The translations under genes were made by a program, and so were the position numbers. This document shows positions 5,892-14,049 of a stretch of DNA of 41,855 nucleotides, piece after piece; the first letter of the stretch is position 1; each line of letters opens with the position of its first letter. The stretch comes from Candidatus Falkowiibacteriota bacterium (lineage in GTDB: Bacteria > Patescibacteriota > Patescibacteriia > Patescibacteriales > VMTK01): the NCBI GenBank assembly GCA_013791585.1, contig VMTK01000062.1, forward strand, positions 1 through 41,855, in the 5' to 3' direction. The notes beneath the pieces were generated by a model that was not told where the DNA came from, searched no databases, and was given only the letters and a program-made list of their open reading frames with translations.

Positions 5892-7061
5892 TTAATAAAA
5901 ATTATCAGCGGTAATAATCCTGACTTTTGCTTTTGGATACCTGTTTTTAAAAGCCTTATTAGCGGCTTTTCGCTTATATTTTATTTCTACCCCGATAAGT
6001 TCATCGCCCTTTTCCATCACAACATCTATTTCTGACCCCTGTTTTGTTCTCCAATAATAAAATTTGAAATTTTTATCCGAATAACTGTCCTGTTTTATTA
6101 ATTCGCTGATTATAAAATTTTCAAACAAAGCGCCTTTATCCGCCCTTAAATCTAAATTAGAAAAATCTCCAATTAACGAATTCCTTACTCCGACATCGTA
6201 GAAAAAAATTTTTGCGGATTTTGTGATCTCATCTCTTTTGTTTTTTGAATATGGATATAATCTGAACAAGATAAAGCTCTGTTCAAAAATTTCAATATAT
6301 CTCTTGATTGTTCGCTGATCAGCTTTTAAACTGTTGGATAATTCGGAATAATTTATAAGGTTTCCAATTTGAAAAGCCAATAATTTCAACAAATCCTTGG
6401 CTAATTTCTTATCCTCAATCAAATTTAATTCCAAAATATCTTTAAAAATCAAACTATCCATAAAGTTCAAAAGATATTTTTCGTCATTTGAGTTTTTAAT
6501 TAAATGCGGATACTGCCCATAAATCAAAACGCAATTTAAAATATTTTTTATATCAAATTTATATAGCTGATCTTTTGGATTATATTTTTCGTTATCAATT
6601 ATTTTTTCTAAAATATTGAAATTCAAATCATTTTCAATCCCCTTTTGATTTAAATATTCGGAAAAAGTAAGCGGATAAATATTATAATCAATTTTTCTTC
6701 CGGCTAAACTTTCACCTGTTTTATTTTTAATATGAAATGAAGACGAGCCCGTAATAATTATTTTTATATCCTCCAATTGATCGTAAATTATCTTTACGGC
6801 TCTGCCTGGATTGGCCAGCAGATGAATCTCATCAATAATAATTTGTTTGGAATTTTCATTTATTAATGTTTTGTATGTCTCAATGTCGTATGATTCTAAA
6901 ATTTTCTTAATCGGTTCATTGTCAACTAAAAAATAATCCGCTTTGGAAAATATTTTTTTGACCAGAGTTGTTTTTCCAACCTGTCTTGAGCCAAGCAAAA
7001 TAAGCACTTGCTTGTATTTTTCAAAGTGTGTGCTGATTTTAGAGTCAAGATGTCTTCTCAT
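5892..7061 (-). CDS. DUF4143-type AAA ATPase
   Basis: 389 residues. Walker A is GSRQVGKT (about residues 24-31) and Walker B is QIIIDEIHLL (about 73-82). Then come a helical middle region, a winged-helix-like part (YSELSNSLKADQRTIKRYIE, about 260-280) and a C-terminal domain with YYWRTKQGSEIDVVM...GVEIKY, which has the spacing of a PD-(D/E)XK nuclease fold. This is the architecture of the widespread AAA_14/DUF4143 ATPases, whose cellular role is unsettled. It is a single-gene unit with its own consensus promoter and is not co-directed with any close neighbour. Such genes are often mobile between prokaryotes. Confidence 0.88.
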   Translation of the reverse strand: MRRHLDSKISTHFEKYKQVLILLGSRQVGKTTLVKKIFSKADYFLVDNEPIKKILESYDIETYKTLINENSKQIIIDEIHLLANPGRAVKIIYDQLEDIKIIITGSSSFHIKNKTGESLAGRKIDYNIYPLTFSEYLNQKGIENDLNFNILEKIIDNEKYNPKDQLYKFDIKNILNCVLIYGQYPHLIKNSNDEKYLLNFMDSLIFKDILELNLIEDKKLAKDLLKLLAFQIGNLINYSELSNSLKADQRTIKRYIEIFEQSFILFRLYPYSKNKRDEITKSAKIFFYDVGVRNSLIGDFSNLDLRADKGALFENFIISELIKQDSYSDKNFKFYYWRTKQGSEIDVVMEKGDELIGVEIKYKRKAANKAFKNRYPKAKVRIITADNFY

Positions 7062-7109
7062 AAAAACATATTACCTTTTAGGCATTAAGTGTATTAAAAG
7101 ATATATCTA

Positions 7110-7138
7110 ATTATACATAGTAGCCTATTTTTTGTCAA
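7110..7138 (-). promoter_or_regulatory. Perfect consensus promoter of the DUF4143 ATPase
   Basis: Minus strand TTGACA (7133-7138), 17-base spacer, TATAAT (7110-7115). The start is predicted near 7103, about 40 bases before the ATG at 7061. Confidence 0.85.
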
Positions 7139-7246
7139 ATTGAATCACTCTCTTGCAAGTTTTAATTAAAAAGAATGGAATTAGTTATAGAGTTAATCAT
7201 TATTAATAACCTCCTTAACTGCTTTAACATAACCTAAATAAGGCTA

Positions 7247-7324
7247 AAAACAAAAAAACCAAACAAATTTGTCCGGTCCATGAATATTTTTTGAAAATAA
7301 AAAAAGAGTTGAGAGAAGGTGGTT
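7247..7324. repeat. About 78-base direct repeat, copy 2 (downstream of tRNA-Thr)
   Basis: Homologous to 5292-5370. It lacks the partner of the 14-bp outer stem and the internal hairpins, so only the 3' part of the ncRNA module is present, serving as the tRNA trailer. Confidence 0.75.
7251..7276 (-). terminator. Terminator of tRNA-Thr
   Basis: Minus strand CCGGACAAATTTGTTTGG stem followed by TTTTTTTG, about 65 bases past the tRNA 3' end. Confidence 0.65.
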
Positions 7325-7340
7325 TATAGCCGTTTTCATG

Positions 7341-7413
7341 AGCCGTTGCGCGGATTTGAACCGCGGACCTACTCCTTACCATGGAGTTGCTCTGCCAGCT
7401 GAGCTACAACGGC
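7341..7413 (-). tRNA. tRNA-Thr, anticodon GGU
   Basis: The minus strand folds as a full cloverleaf. The acceptor is GCCGTTG/CAACGGC with discriminator T, and the D arm is GCTC/GAGC. The anticodon stem ACTCC/GGAGT has loop ATGGTAA (anticodon GGT), and the T arm is CGCGG-TTCAAAT-CCGCG. No CCA is encoded (ATG follows). It decodes ACC and ACU. Confidence 0.95.
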
Positions 7414-7526
7414 GTTTCGGATGTCGGATGTCGGATTTCGGATGTCGGATTTCGGATGTCGGATTTCGGATGTCGGATTTCGGATGTCGGATGTCGGATG
7501 TCAGATGTCGGATTTCGGATGTCAAA
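7414..7526. repeat. Tandem CGGATGT/CGGATTT word repeat
   Basis: Fourteen-base units of CGGATGTCGGATTT with point variants fill the gap between the tRNA and the upstream TPR gene. The reading frames across it are repetitive translations of the word and not genes. Confidence 0.9.
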
Positions 7527-7580
7527 TATAAATTTTAAAAAACGCTACCCTTTAATAATAATCGTTATGCGTTATGCGAT

Positions 7581-8453
7581 TTACAGCTCATCAATTTTTT
7601 TCTTAAATTCTGCCAATTTCTGATTTTCAGGATTAGCGCTTTTTAATTTTTCATAAGCGCCGAGAGCCGCGCCCTTATCCTTATTGATTATACTGATGTC
7701 AAGCATTGTGTCAAGATAGCGCGGATTGTTCGGCTCAATATCCAAGGCCTTTTTAATATTCCAGCATGCTTCCGCCCCGTTGTCCATGGCGTTATAAACC
7801 AGCGCTAAATCAAAATATGTCTGCGATCGCTGATTATTAACATTAAGCGCCCGCAAATACTCGTCTCTTGCCTGGCTTAAATCCCCTTTTTCTTTGGCAA
7901 TTTCCGCCAGTCCGCCGTAAGCTTCAACGTCATCGTCCTTTAGCTTTAAAATGTGCTCAAAAATCTGCTTTGCCTCTTCATAATTTTTCAGCTCAAAATA
8001 AACTTGCGCCAGATTCTTGAATGCCTGTACATTTTTGCTGTCTATCCCGATAATTTCAATATACTTCTTTTCCGCCGCGGCCAAATCATTGCTTTTCTTT
8101 AATTCTTCGGCATCAGCAAACAGCTGTTCTGTTTTTTCTTTTGAATCGCTTTCTGAAAGCCGCTCCTCGCCTTTATAATCCTCTTTAAGCTCGTTTAATT
8201 TTTTGTATAACCACTTGAAAAAACCGGCTATGGCTGAGCCGACAGGCCTGATTATTCTAATCGCTTTTGATCCCCATCTGATAAAATTTCTTTTCAAGCG
8301 GCTGCCGATAATCCGCTCCTTCATGCTCGCCTCTTTCTCGGCCGGAATGCTTTTTAAATCCAAGCTGGAAACGGCAGAAAATTTTCTGGAAACAACAATA
8401 ATAATAATCAGCAAGCTTATTAAAATTATAATTAACGGAATAAGGTTGTACAT
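7581..8453 (-). CDS. Membrane-anchored TPR protein
   Basis: 290 residues. A single hydrophobic segment (residues 3-21, LIPLIIILISLLIIIIVVS) anchors the N-terminus. A basic linker follows, then at least four tetratricopeptide repeats from about residue 110 to 280 (for example AFKNLAQVYFELKNYEEAKQ, AYGGLAEIAKEKGDLSQARD, TYFDLALVYNAMDNGAEACW). TPRs mediate protein contacts, and the partner is unknown. It is downstream of fba and is separated from it by a palindromic word repeat. Confidence 0.85.
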   Translation of the reverse strand: MYNLIPLIIILISLLIIIIVVSRKFSAVSSLDLKSIPAEKEASMKERIIGSRLKRNFIRWGSKAIRIIRPVGSAIAGFFKWLYKKLNELKEDYKGEERLSESDSKEKTEQLFADAEELKKSNDLAAAEKKYIEIIGIDSKNVQAFKNLAQVYFELKNYEEAKQIFEHILKLKDDDVEAYGGLAEIAKEKGDLSQARDEYLRALNVNNQRSQTYFDLALVYNAMDNGAEACWNIKKALDIEPNNPRYLDTMLDISIINKDKGAALGAYEKLKSANPENQKLAEFKKKIDEL

Positions 8454-8468
8454 AAATATTAGGTAATT

Positions 8469-8529
8469 AGGGGTTAGGTAATTAGGGATTAGGATACAAA
8501 TACCCTAATCCCTAATTACCTAATCCCTA
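8469..8529. repeat. Inverted word repeat (TAATTAGGGATTAGG)
   Basis: The arm AGGGGTTAGGTAATTAGGG is complementary to CCCTAATTACCTAATCCCT. The right arm overlaps the fba stop codon. Confidence 0.85.
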
Positions 8530-9402
8530 AGTTTCCACGTCTCCTATGTCAATTCTGCCGGCGCTGCCGAAGAGCTTCATTTTCGCCATAACAACTTTTT
8601 CAACCGCCTTAATGGTCGGCTTGAGCAAAACTCGCGGATCAGTTTCCTTTCTATTCTTTAAGCAATTATCAATTAGCGCTTCGCAAAAAGCTATTTTTAT
8701 ATCGCTGCCTATGTTAATAATATTCACGCCCTGCTTAATCGCCTGCTTAATCATCTTGTCGGCAACGCCCGACCCTCCGTGCAAAACAAACGGCTTCTTG
8801 GTTTTTGATTTTATTTCTTTCAACAAGTTAAACTTGATATCTTCGTTTTCAAAAACGCCGTGCGCCGTGCCGACTGCCGCGGCAATAGTGTCAACTTTCG
8901 CCTTTTTCACGAACTCAATAACTTCCGCCGGGTCCGCCAATGGAATATTTTTTATTCTTTTGCTTTTTTCGCCGTGCCCGCCTATCATAGAGCCGATTTC
9001 TCCCTGAACCCATACCCCCCTGTTGTGCGCCACCTCCACGACATGCTTGGTTAAATTTATGTTTTCATCCAACGGCAAAGCGGAAGCGTCTATATGCACC
9101 GAGGTGAACCCGGCATTAATGCATTCAAAAATAGAATCAAAACTTTTGCCATGGTCCAAGTGCAGCGCGATCGGAACTTCAGCCGCTATATTTTTCGCTA
9201 CCGTGGAAACAATGTGCGTAATCGGCTTTAAGCCCATGTATTTTATGGCTGATTCAGAAACCTGGATTATGGCAGGCGACTTGGCTTTGACAGCGGCCCG
9301 GGCCACGCCCAGCGCCGACTCTAAATTGTGAATATTAAAAGCGCCAACGGCATAACCGCCCTTTTGCGCCTCCTTGACAATGTCTTTAATGTGAACAAGC
9401 AT
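8527..9402 (-). CDS. fba: Class II fructose-1,6-bisphosphate aldolase
   Basis: 291 residues, normal for the FbaA/GatY family. It begins GGYAVGAFNIHNLE and carries the zinc/substrate motif HLDHGKSFD (about residues 80-88). VQGEIGSMIGG (about 132-142) holds a metal-coordinating glutamate region. AAAVGTAHGVF and FVLHGGSGV supply the remaining metal histidines, and NIGSD binds phosphate. It cleaves fructose-1,6-bisphosphate to DHAP and glyceraldehyde-3-phosphate in the cytosol. tpiA is the next gene upstream, so the two consecutive triose-phosphate steps of glycolysis are adjacent. Confidence 0.95.
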   Translation of the reverse strand: MLVHIKDIVKEAQKGGYAVGAFNIHNLESALGVARAAVKAKSPAIIQVSESAIKYMGLKPITHIVSTVAKNIAAEVPIALHLDHGKSFDSIFECINAGFTSVHIDASALPLDENINLTKHVVEVAHNRGVWVQGEIGSMIGGHGEKSKRIKNIPLADPAEVIEFVKKAKVDTIAAAVGTAHGVFENEDIKFNLLKEIKSKTKKPFVLHGGSGVADKMIKQAIKQGVNIINIGSDIKIAFCEALIDNCLKNRKETDPRVLLKPTIKAVEKVVMAKMKLFGSAGRIDIGDVET

Positions 9403-9426
9403 AAACTGATGTTTAAAAATTAATTA

Positions 9427-9500
9427 TAACTAATAACCTATAACTAATAACTCGCTTAAAGCACTCTTAAATAATGTTATAAGTTATGGGTTATTAGTTA
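9427..9500. repeat. Inverted word repeat (TAACTAATAAC)
   Basis: TAACTAATAACCTATAACTA then ATAAC (9427-9451) is nearly the complement of GTTATAAGTTATGGGTTATT then AGTTA (9476-9500). It fills the fba-tpiA gap. Confidence 0.8.
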
Positions 9501-9509
9501 TTTGACTGA

Positions 9510-10277
9510 CTATTTGAGAATAGCCCTAGCTACTTTATAAAATTCTTCCGCGTTCAGGCTGGCTCCTCCTACCAGCAAACCGTCTATATTTTCTATTTTG
9601 GCAAAGCCCTTTACATTTTTGCCGTCAATGCTTCCTCCGTAAATAATATCAAAATTATTATTGGCTTTTTCTATGCCGAATATGTCATTCAGGGTAAGCT
9701 TGACAATCTTATGCGCGTATTCAGCTTCCGCCGGCTCAATGGCAACGCCTGATCCAATGGCCCAAATCGGCTCGTAGGCGATAATAATTTTTTGATTTGC
9801 CAAAATATTAATACCCCCAAGCGCCTGATGCAGCTGGTCCACCAAGACAAAATCGCGGCGGTCTGTCTTGCGTTCCTCTCTGTTTTCGCCTATGCAGACA
9901 ATCGGAATTAAATTGTCCGAGTTTATAACCGCTTTTAATTTTAAGTGGATCATCTCATAATTTTCAAGCAAATATTTTCTTCTCTCGGAATGGCCCACGA
10001 TCACATATCCGCATCCTGTTTCAGCAAGCTGCTCCGTGGAAACTTCTCCGGTATAAGCGCCTTTTTCTTCCCAAAAAACATTTTGCGCGCCAAGCTTAAC
10101 ATGGCTTGCTTTAAATATTTTGCTAACCTCGGCCAAAGAGAGAGACCCCGGACAGACAACGACTCTGCCCTTGTTAAAATCCTGAAATTTAATTTTTATT
10201 TCTTTGGCAAGACCTATGGTTTCCGCCAAATTTAATTTCATCTTCCAATTGGCGATAACAATTTTTTGTTTTTTCAT
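9510..10277 (-). CDS. tpiA: Triosephosphate isomerase
   Basis: 255 residues from ATG 10277. The frame extends to a TTG at 10292, but MKKQKIVIANWKMKLN is the standard start. Catalytic signatures are NWKM (Asn/Lys), YVIVGHSERR (electrophilic His), AYEPIWAIGSG (catalytic Glu), and the phosphate-binding IIYGGSID and LVGGASL. It interconverts DHAP and G3P. No Shine-Dalgarno sequence is visible, and the leader is a word palindrome, as for most housekeeping genes here. Confidence 0.96.
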   Translation of the reverse strand: MKKQKIVIANWKMKLNLAETIGLAKEIKIKFQDFNKGRVVVCPGSLSLAEVSKIFKASHVKLGAQNVFWEEKGAYTGEVSTEQLAETGCGYVIVGHSERRKYLLENYEMIHLKLKAVINSDNLIPIVCIGENREERKTDRRDFVLVDQLHQALGGINILANQKIIIAYEPIWAIGSGVAIEPAEAEYAHKIVKLTLNDIFGIEKANNNFDIIYGGSIDGKNVKGFAKIENIDGLLVGGASLNAEEFYKVARAILK

Positions 10278-10283
10278 AATTAT

Positions 10284-10370
10284 AACACTCAAATCTACAA
10301 ATGATATTCAGATCTACGAATACTAAATAAAAATATTTGTAGATTTGAATGCATTCGTAAATTTGAGTGT
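10284..10370. repeat. Inverted word repeat upstream of tpiA
   Basis: CACTCAAATCTACAAATGAT pairs imperfectly with TTGAATGCATTCGTAAATTT then GAGTG. The words ATCTACAAAT/ATCTACGAAT repeat inside it. Confidence 0.8.
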
Positions 10371-10372
10371 GC

Positions 10373-10867
10373 TTAAAATATCTTAATAAACCCCAAGCTA
10401 ATCAATGTTACAATGCACGCTGATATTATAACACCTAATGAAATAAAAAACAAAGATTTCTTTTTATCAATGCCGAACATCCACGAAGCCACGGACGCGG
10501 TCCAGGCCCCTGTTATGGGCAAAGGAATCGCCACAAAAAGCATCAGCGCTATATTGCCCCATGTTTCATACTTTTTAAAAAACTTTTGCCGCGTTCTTTC
10601 AAAAACCCAGTCAAAAATATTGGTGATCCATTTATATTTTCCGTATAAAAATTTATGGAAAGCGCCCAAGAAATATATTACCGCGGCGGCGACAATAATA
10701 TCGCCTATCACGGAGAAAAAAAACGCCTGCCAAACCGGCAGATCATAAACCCCCAGCGCTATTGGTATGGAAGCCCTAAGCTCCGCGACAGGGACCATGG
10801 ATATCAGCAAGGTTGCCAGTTGCGGCGGCATGCTTTTAAATATTTCTACATAATTAAAATCAAACAT
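10373..10867 (-). CDS. Small multidrug-export-family membrane protein (PF06695/COG2426)
   Basis: 164 residues with about four membrane segments. The N-terminal part SMVPVAELRASIPIALGVY and the later FVAIPLPITGAWTASVASWM match the COG2426 'small multi-drug export' family, distantly related to the SNARE-associated/DedA group. Substrate and function are not established in the family, and the name is historical. It lies between tpiA and scpB. Confidence 0.8.
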   Translation of the reverse strand: MFDFNYVEIFKSMPPQLATLLISMVPVAELRASIPIALGVYDLPVWQAFFFSVIGDIIVAAAVIYFLGAFHKFLYGKYKWITNIFDWVFERTRQKFFKKYETWGNIALMLFVAIPLPITGAWTASVASWMFGIDKKKSLFFISLGVIISACIVTLISLGFIKIF

Positions 10868-10908
10868 GGGTACTTTAAAATAATTTTAGGGCTTGCGCGC
10901 TTGGCAAT

Positions 10909-10961
10909 ATTTTATTATCAGCACCGAGTGCTGTCGCAGCACTCGGTGCTGATAATAAAAT
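10909..10961. repeat. Perfect 25-bp-arm palindrome
   Basis: Arms of 25 bases (left begins ATTTTATTATCAGCACCGAG) with a 3-base TCG loop are exact complements. It lies between scpB and the COG2426 gene. A diverged half-copy with compensating changes lies at 5244-5268. Confidence 0.9.
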
Positions 10962-11012
10962 AACAGTTTTGTTTTTTACGCTCAAACGCGTAATTCCTAA
11001 ATTTAAAATTTA

Positions 11013-11558
11013 TTAATTCGCCTCTGCGCCTGCCAGCATCCTGTCTATGGTGTCGTCTTTATTTAATCTTTCATAATCAGGAAGCTCTTTAATATTATTA
11101 ATCCCCAAGAATTTTATAAAATCAAAAGTAATGCTGTAATATGTTTCCTTTTTCTTATTATCGCATTTTCCTTCTATCAATCCGCGCAAAAGCAAATTGC
11201 GCAAAATCAAGGAGCAGTTGACTCCCCTGATCCTGTCAAGGTCAATCTTGGCAACCGGCCCCCTGTAGGCTATCATTGTTAAAGTTTCCAGGCTGGGCCT
11301 GGAAAGTTCGCCTGTTGTTTCGTCCTTGATGAATTCCTGAACCAGTTTGGCATTATCCGGAGAGCTTACCATCTGATACTTTGAGTTATTTTTTATAATT
11401 TGAACGCCGCGCTTGTCCTTTTTATAATCTTCAATCAGCTCAGCGGCCGCCCGCTCAATTTCCTGATTTTTTTCACCAATCAAATTCGCAAGCTGTTTTA
11501 TCGGCATCGGCTTGGCGGAAATAAACAGCAAAGATTCAATTTTAGATTTTATCAACAT
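11013..11558 (-). CDS. scpB: Segregation and condensation protein B
   Basis: 181 residues with the two winged-helix domains of ScpB. It begins LIKSKIESLLFISAKPMPIK, continues with the conserved LSRPSLETLTMIAYRGPVAK (about residues 89-108) and IDLDRIRGVNCSLILRNLL, and ends in an acidic/polar tail. ScpB dimers bind the ScpA kleisin and SMC to form the bacterial condensin that organises the nucleoid. scpA is immediately upstream, separated only by the 8-base tandem repeat. Confidence 0.95.
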   Translation of the reverse strand: MLIKSKIESLLFISAKPMPIKQLANLIGEKNQEIERAAAELIEDYKKDKRGVQIIKNNSKYQMVSSPDNAKLVQEFIKDETTGELSRPSLETLTMIAYRGPVAKIDLDRIRGVNCSLILRNLLLRGLIEGKCDNKKKETYYSITFDFIKFLGINNIKELPDYERLNKDDTIDRMLAGAEAN

Positions 11559-11591
11559 ATTATTTTATTATTACATGCTTATAAGGTTGCT

Positions 11592-11726
11592 GTGTTTTCG
11601 TGTTTTCGTGTTTTCGTGTTTTCGTGTTTTCGTGTTTTCGTGTTTTCGTGTTTTCGTGTTTTCGTGTTTTCGTGTTTTCGTGTTTTCGTGTTTTCGTGTT
11701 TTCGTGTTTTCGTGTTTTCGTGTTTT
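11592..11726. repeat. Tandem GTGTTTTC x about 17
   Basis: About 17 perfect 8-base units abut the scpA stop codon (TAA complement at 11725-11727) and fill the scpA-scpB gap. In the mRNA it is (GAAAACAC)n. The same unit occurs inside rplD and in the tail of the gene at 41625. There are no spacers, so it is not CRISPR. Confidence 0.97.
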
Positions 11727-12432
11727 AATTTTTCATAATCTCCATGTCCCCGAACATAACCTCCTGCGTAACTATTACATCCTTTTGCTTAATCAGCTCC
11801 AGCATTGCCAAAAAACTGACAATTATTTCCGTCTTGGATTTGGCATGCTGCAAGATTCTATTAAAATTAAACTTAATTTTATTAATCAGCATCTGCCGGA
11901 TAGACAATATTTTATCTTCTATGCTTATTTTATGCTCTAATTTTTCTTCCTTTATTTTTTCCAGCGGTCTTATGCCGCCAATCAGCTCCTTGAAAACATT
12001 TTTCATGTTTTCGGCAGTAAGTTTTTTCGGGGGGGAGAAAAAATTTAAATTATTTAAAATTAACTTGCGGTTAAATTCCCTGCCAAACATAAATTTCTTT
12101 TTTCCCAGCAAAAAATCAACACCCTTGGCCGCTTCCAAAAATTCTTTATACATTTTTAATTGATTCTCCAGTTCTTTAATCTCTTCTTCCTCCTCTCCGG
12201 CGCATAAATACGGCAAAAGCGCCTTGGATTTAATCAAAAGCAAGCGCGCCGCCACAACTAAAAAGTCAGCCATGTCATCCGGACTGATTTTATCCGTTAT
12301 TTTTATGTATTCAATGTATTGATCCGCTATTTTCGCCAAACTTACTTCAGCAATATCCATCTCTTCCTTTTCTATCAATTGCAGAAGCAGGTTTAACGGG
12401 CCTTGGAATTTTTCTATTTTGATGTCTATCAT
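11725..12432 (-). CDS. scpA: Segregation and condensation protein A (kleisin)
   Basis: 235 residues. The N-terminal kleisin motif KIEKFQGPLNLLLQLIEKEE (residues 5-24) is followed by DIAEVSLAKIADQYIEYI and FLVVAARLLLIKSKALLP. The C-terminal winged helix ends in IVSFLAMLELIKQKDVIVTQ. ScpA bridges the SMC heads in the condensin complex. The protein ends exactly where the GTGTTTTC array starts. Confidence 0.95.
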   Translation of the reverse strand: MIDIKIEKFQGPLNLLLQLIEKEEMDIAEVSLAKIADQYIEYIKITDKISPDDMADFLVVAARLLLIKSKALLPYLCAGEEEEEIKELENQLKMYKEFLEAAKGVDFLLGKKKFMFGREFNRKLILNNLNFFSPPKKLTAENMKNVFKELIGGIRPLEKIKEEKLEHKISIEDKILSIRQMLINKIKFNFNRILQHAKSKTEIIVSFLAMLELIKQKDVIVTQEVMFGDMEIMKN

Positions 12433-12436
12433 AGAC

Positions 12437-12536
12437 TTGAATAATGAATTAGGAATTAGGAATTATGCGGAGTGGATATAATTGCAAACTTTCATAATCA
12501 ATAATCCATAATTCATTATTCATTATTCCTAATTCA
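12437..12536. repeat. Inverted word repeat (AATTAGGAATTA)
   Basis: AATGAATTAGGAATTAGGAA on the left is complementary to the TTCATTATTCCTAATTCA cluster on the right. It fills the gap between scpA and the YbaK gene. Confidence 0.85.
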
Positions 12537-13127
12537 CTTTTTTTTATTAACAGATTTTTTCTTAACCACAGTCCTATTTTTAACAACTTTCCCCGCCTTA
12601 ACAATCTTCACTTTCTTCTTCACCCCAAAGCTGCCCAGCAAAGCATTTTCCATTTTAACAAACTCTTTTACCGCCATTTCTATTGAATGGTTGAAACTGC
12701 CTGAAGAAAAAACCGCTTTCTTCACTTTTAAAAGCCCCTTATCCATAATAACAGGCGCTTTATGCAATCCGCCGAAAGCGCTTAGCGCCCCTGCCTTTAC
12801 CTTAAGAGCCGACTCCATGATTTTTTCGCCGGGAATTTTTACAGCTTTTATTGTTTTGCCTGTCTGCTTGCTTATTAATCCGCCAAGCTTGCCAAAATCC
12901 AAATTATTATCAGCCGGCAAAATAACCAAATAATAATCATTATCCGCTTTAATCAACAATGACTTGGCAATTTCGCCTAATTTTTTCTTCATTGTCGTAG
13001 CCGCGTCAAAAGCGGTATAAACGGTTCTGTGCTCTAAAATTTCATGCTTAACGCCTGCTTTTTCCAGATATTTAACTAACTTAGCCGGCAGTTTGGTTTT
13101 TTTTGTTTTTAATGTTTTCTTGGGCAT
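12534..13127 (-). CDS. YbaK/EbsC-type aminoacyl-tRNA deacylase
   Basis: 197 residues. After a basic N-terminus (KKTLKTKKTKLPAK), the body follows the YbaK/ProX fold: LEKAGVKHEILEHRTVYTA (about 20-38), IAKSLLIKADNDYYLVILPA with the conserved Lys, and an AFGGLHKAPVIMDKGL/ VFSSGSFNHSIEM segment equivalent to the G-x-x-P and substrate loop of the family. Such enzymes hydrolyse mischarged Pro-, Cys- or Ala-tRNAs, and the substrate cannot be set from sequence. The last 30 residues are a Lys/Val-rich tail not expected in the family. Confidence 0.85.
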   Translation of the reverse strand: MPKKTLKTKKTKLPAKLVKYLEKAGVKHEILEHRTVYTAFDAATTMKKKLGEIAKSLLIKADNDYYLVILPADNNLDFGKLGGLISKQTGKTIKAVKIPGEKIMESALKVKAGALSAFGGLHKAPVIMDKGLLKVKKAVFSSGSFNHSIEMAVKEFVKMENALLGSFGVKKKVKIVKAGKVVKNRTVVKKKSVNKKK

Positions 13128-13136
13128 ATTTTTAAA

Positions 13137-13222
13137 ATTAGAAATTAGAAATTAGAAATTTGGCTGTATTATATTATCTTAATTCTTGCTGTTCCAAATT
13201 TCAAATTTCCAATTTCAAATTA
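13137..13222. repeat. Inverted word repeat (GAAATTAGAAATTA)
   Basis: AATTAGAAATTAGAAATTAG then AAATTTGG is the near complement of CCAAATTTCAAATTTCCAAT then TTC. It lies upstream of the YbaK-type gene. Confidence 0.85.
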
Positions 13223-13255
13223 CTTGTCTATATTATACCCCAAACCATATTTAAA

Positions 13256-13289
13256 AGCAAAAAGGCCGATTTATTTTCGTAAACCGGCC
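13256..13289 (-). terminator. Terminator of the pyrF-pyrE unit
   Basis: GGCCGGTTTA pairs with TAAATCGGCC (one G-U), followed on the minus strand by TTTTTGC. It is located 22 bases after the pyrE stop. Confidence 0.8.
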
Positions 13290-13310
13290 GTTGTTATTGT
13301 TTGTTTTGAG

Positions 13311-13978
13311 TTACGCGGCCTTATTCGCCGCGACATAATCCATGCACTCTTGATATTTATTTTGACCAATTTTTCCTGATTCAAGATAATAATTAAAAAG
13401 CTGGCTGATCGTAAAAGCAGAATACACTGGATATCCTGCTTGCTCAATCTTTTCTTTGCCTCCTTGCTCGCGATCAATAAGCACTATCAGGCCAACAACC
13501 TGCTGTCCAACAAGTTCAAGGGCTTGAATTGCTTCAAACTTTGTATCAGCTTCAGTAACTAAATCATCAATTAATAATACTTTTTCGCCAGTACGATAAG
13601 TAAAATTAAGCGCGGGCACTATTCTGCGCTCATTCCCTGTTTCTTTTTTGTCTAATGGTATTACCCGAAAACCGCGCGGTTTTGCGGCAATACGCGCAAT
13701 TTCATTTACAATCGGCTCGCCAGCGCGAGGAATACCTGACATTCCATGAAAAATAAATAATTATCAAGCACTATACCGAGCAAACATCGCGCGATAAGAT
13801 TAAAATCCTCTGCTTCAAGCGGGCCTTTTTTAGGATGATCTCTTCCCCTTAACTCCATATAAAATGGGGACGGTGCAGCAGCTGGATTTTTTTCATGAAG
13901 CTTCAGCTTAAATGCCCCGAATTTTAACGCTCCCCTTTCAAAAATCATATCAGCGGTTTTGATTAACATTTTGTTCAT
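13311..13978 (-). pseudogene. pyrE: Orotate phosphoribosyltransferase, split by a frameshift
   Basis: The first part starts at ATG 13978 behind a strong GGAGGAGGTG and reads GALKFGAFKLKLHEKNP then SPFYMELRGR, the OPRT N-terminus. The second part continues in the -1 frame (13742-13311): HGMSGIPRAGEPIVNEIARI, then the PRPP loop VLLIDDLVTEADTKFEAIQA. The frames join near 13740-13755, at a short T run in TATTTATTTTTCATGG. The full product would be about 220 residues, normal for OPRT. It may be a real mutation, an indel from sequencing, or a recoding site; no classical X-XXY-YYZ heptamer is present. The loop has TEADTK where most OPRTs have TTGGSK. It follows pyrF in the same unit, supplying the last two steps of UMP synthesis. 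Confidence 0.8.
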
Positions 13979-14003
13979 CAGCAACACCTCCTCCTTAAAT
14001 TTC

Positions 14004-14030
14004 AGCCCCAACCAAAAAATGATTGGGGCT
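14004..14030. repeat. Hairpin between pyrF and pyrE
   Basis: AGCCCCAATCA-TTTTTT-GGTTGGGGCT forms a strong stem just ahead of the pyrE ribosome site on the minus strand. There is no T run after it; it may stabilise or separate the two messages. Confidence 0.7.
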
Positions 14031-14049
14031 TGGTTATCTATTTTCTTTA

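Noticed and set aside
11592-11726. CRISPR array
   Set aside because: The 8-base units are contiguous with no spacers, and no cas genes are in the window. It is a simple tandem repeat.
11400-11940. Plus-strand proteins of repeated VFSCFR residues
   Set aside because: They are translations of the GTGTTTTC array running into antisense scpA/scpB, with no ribosome site.
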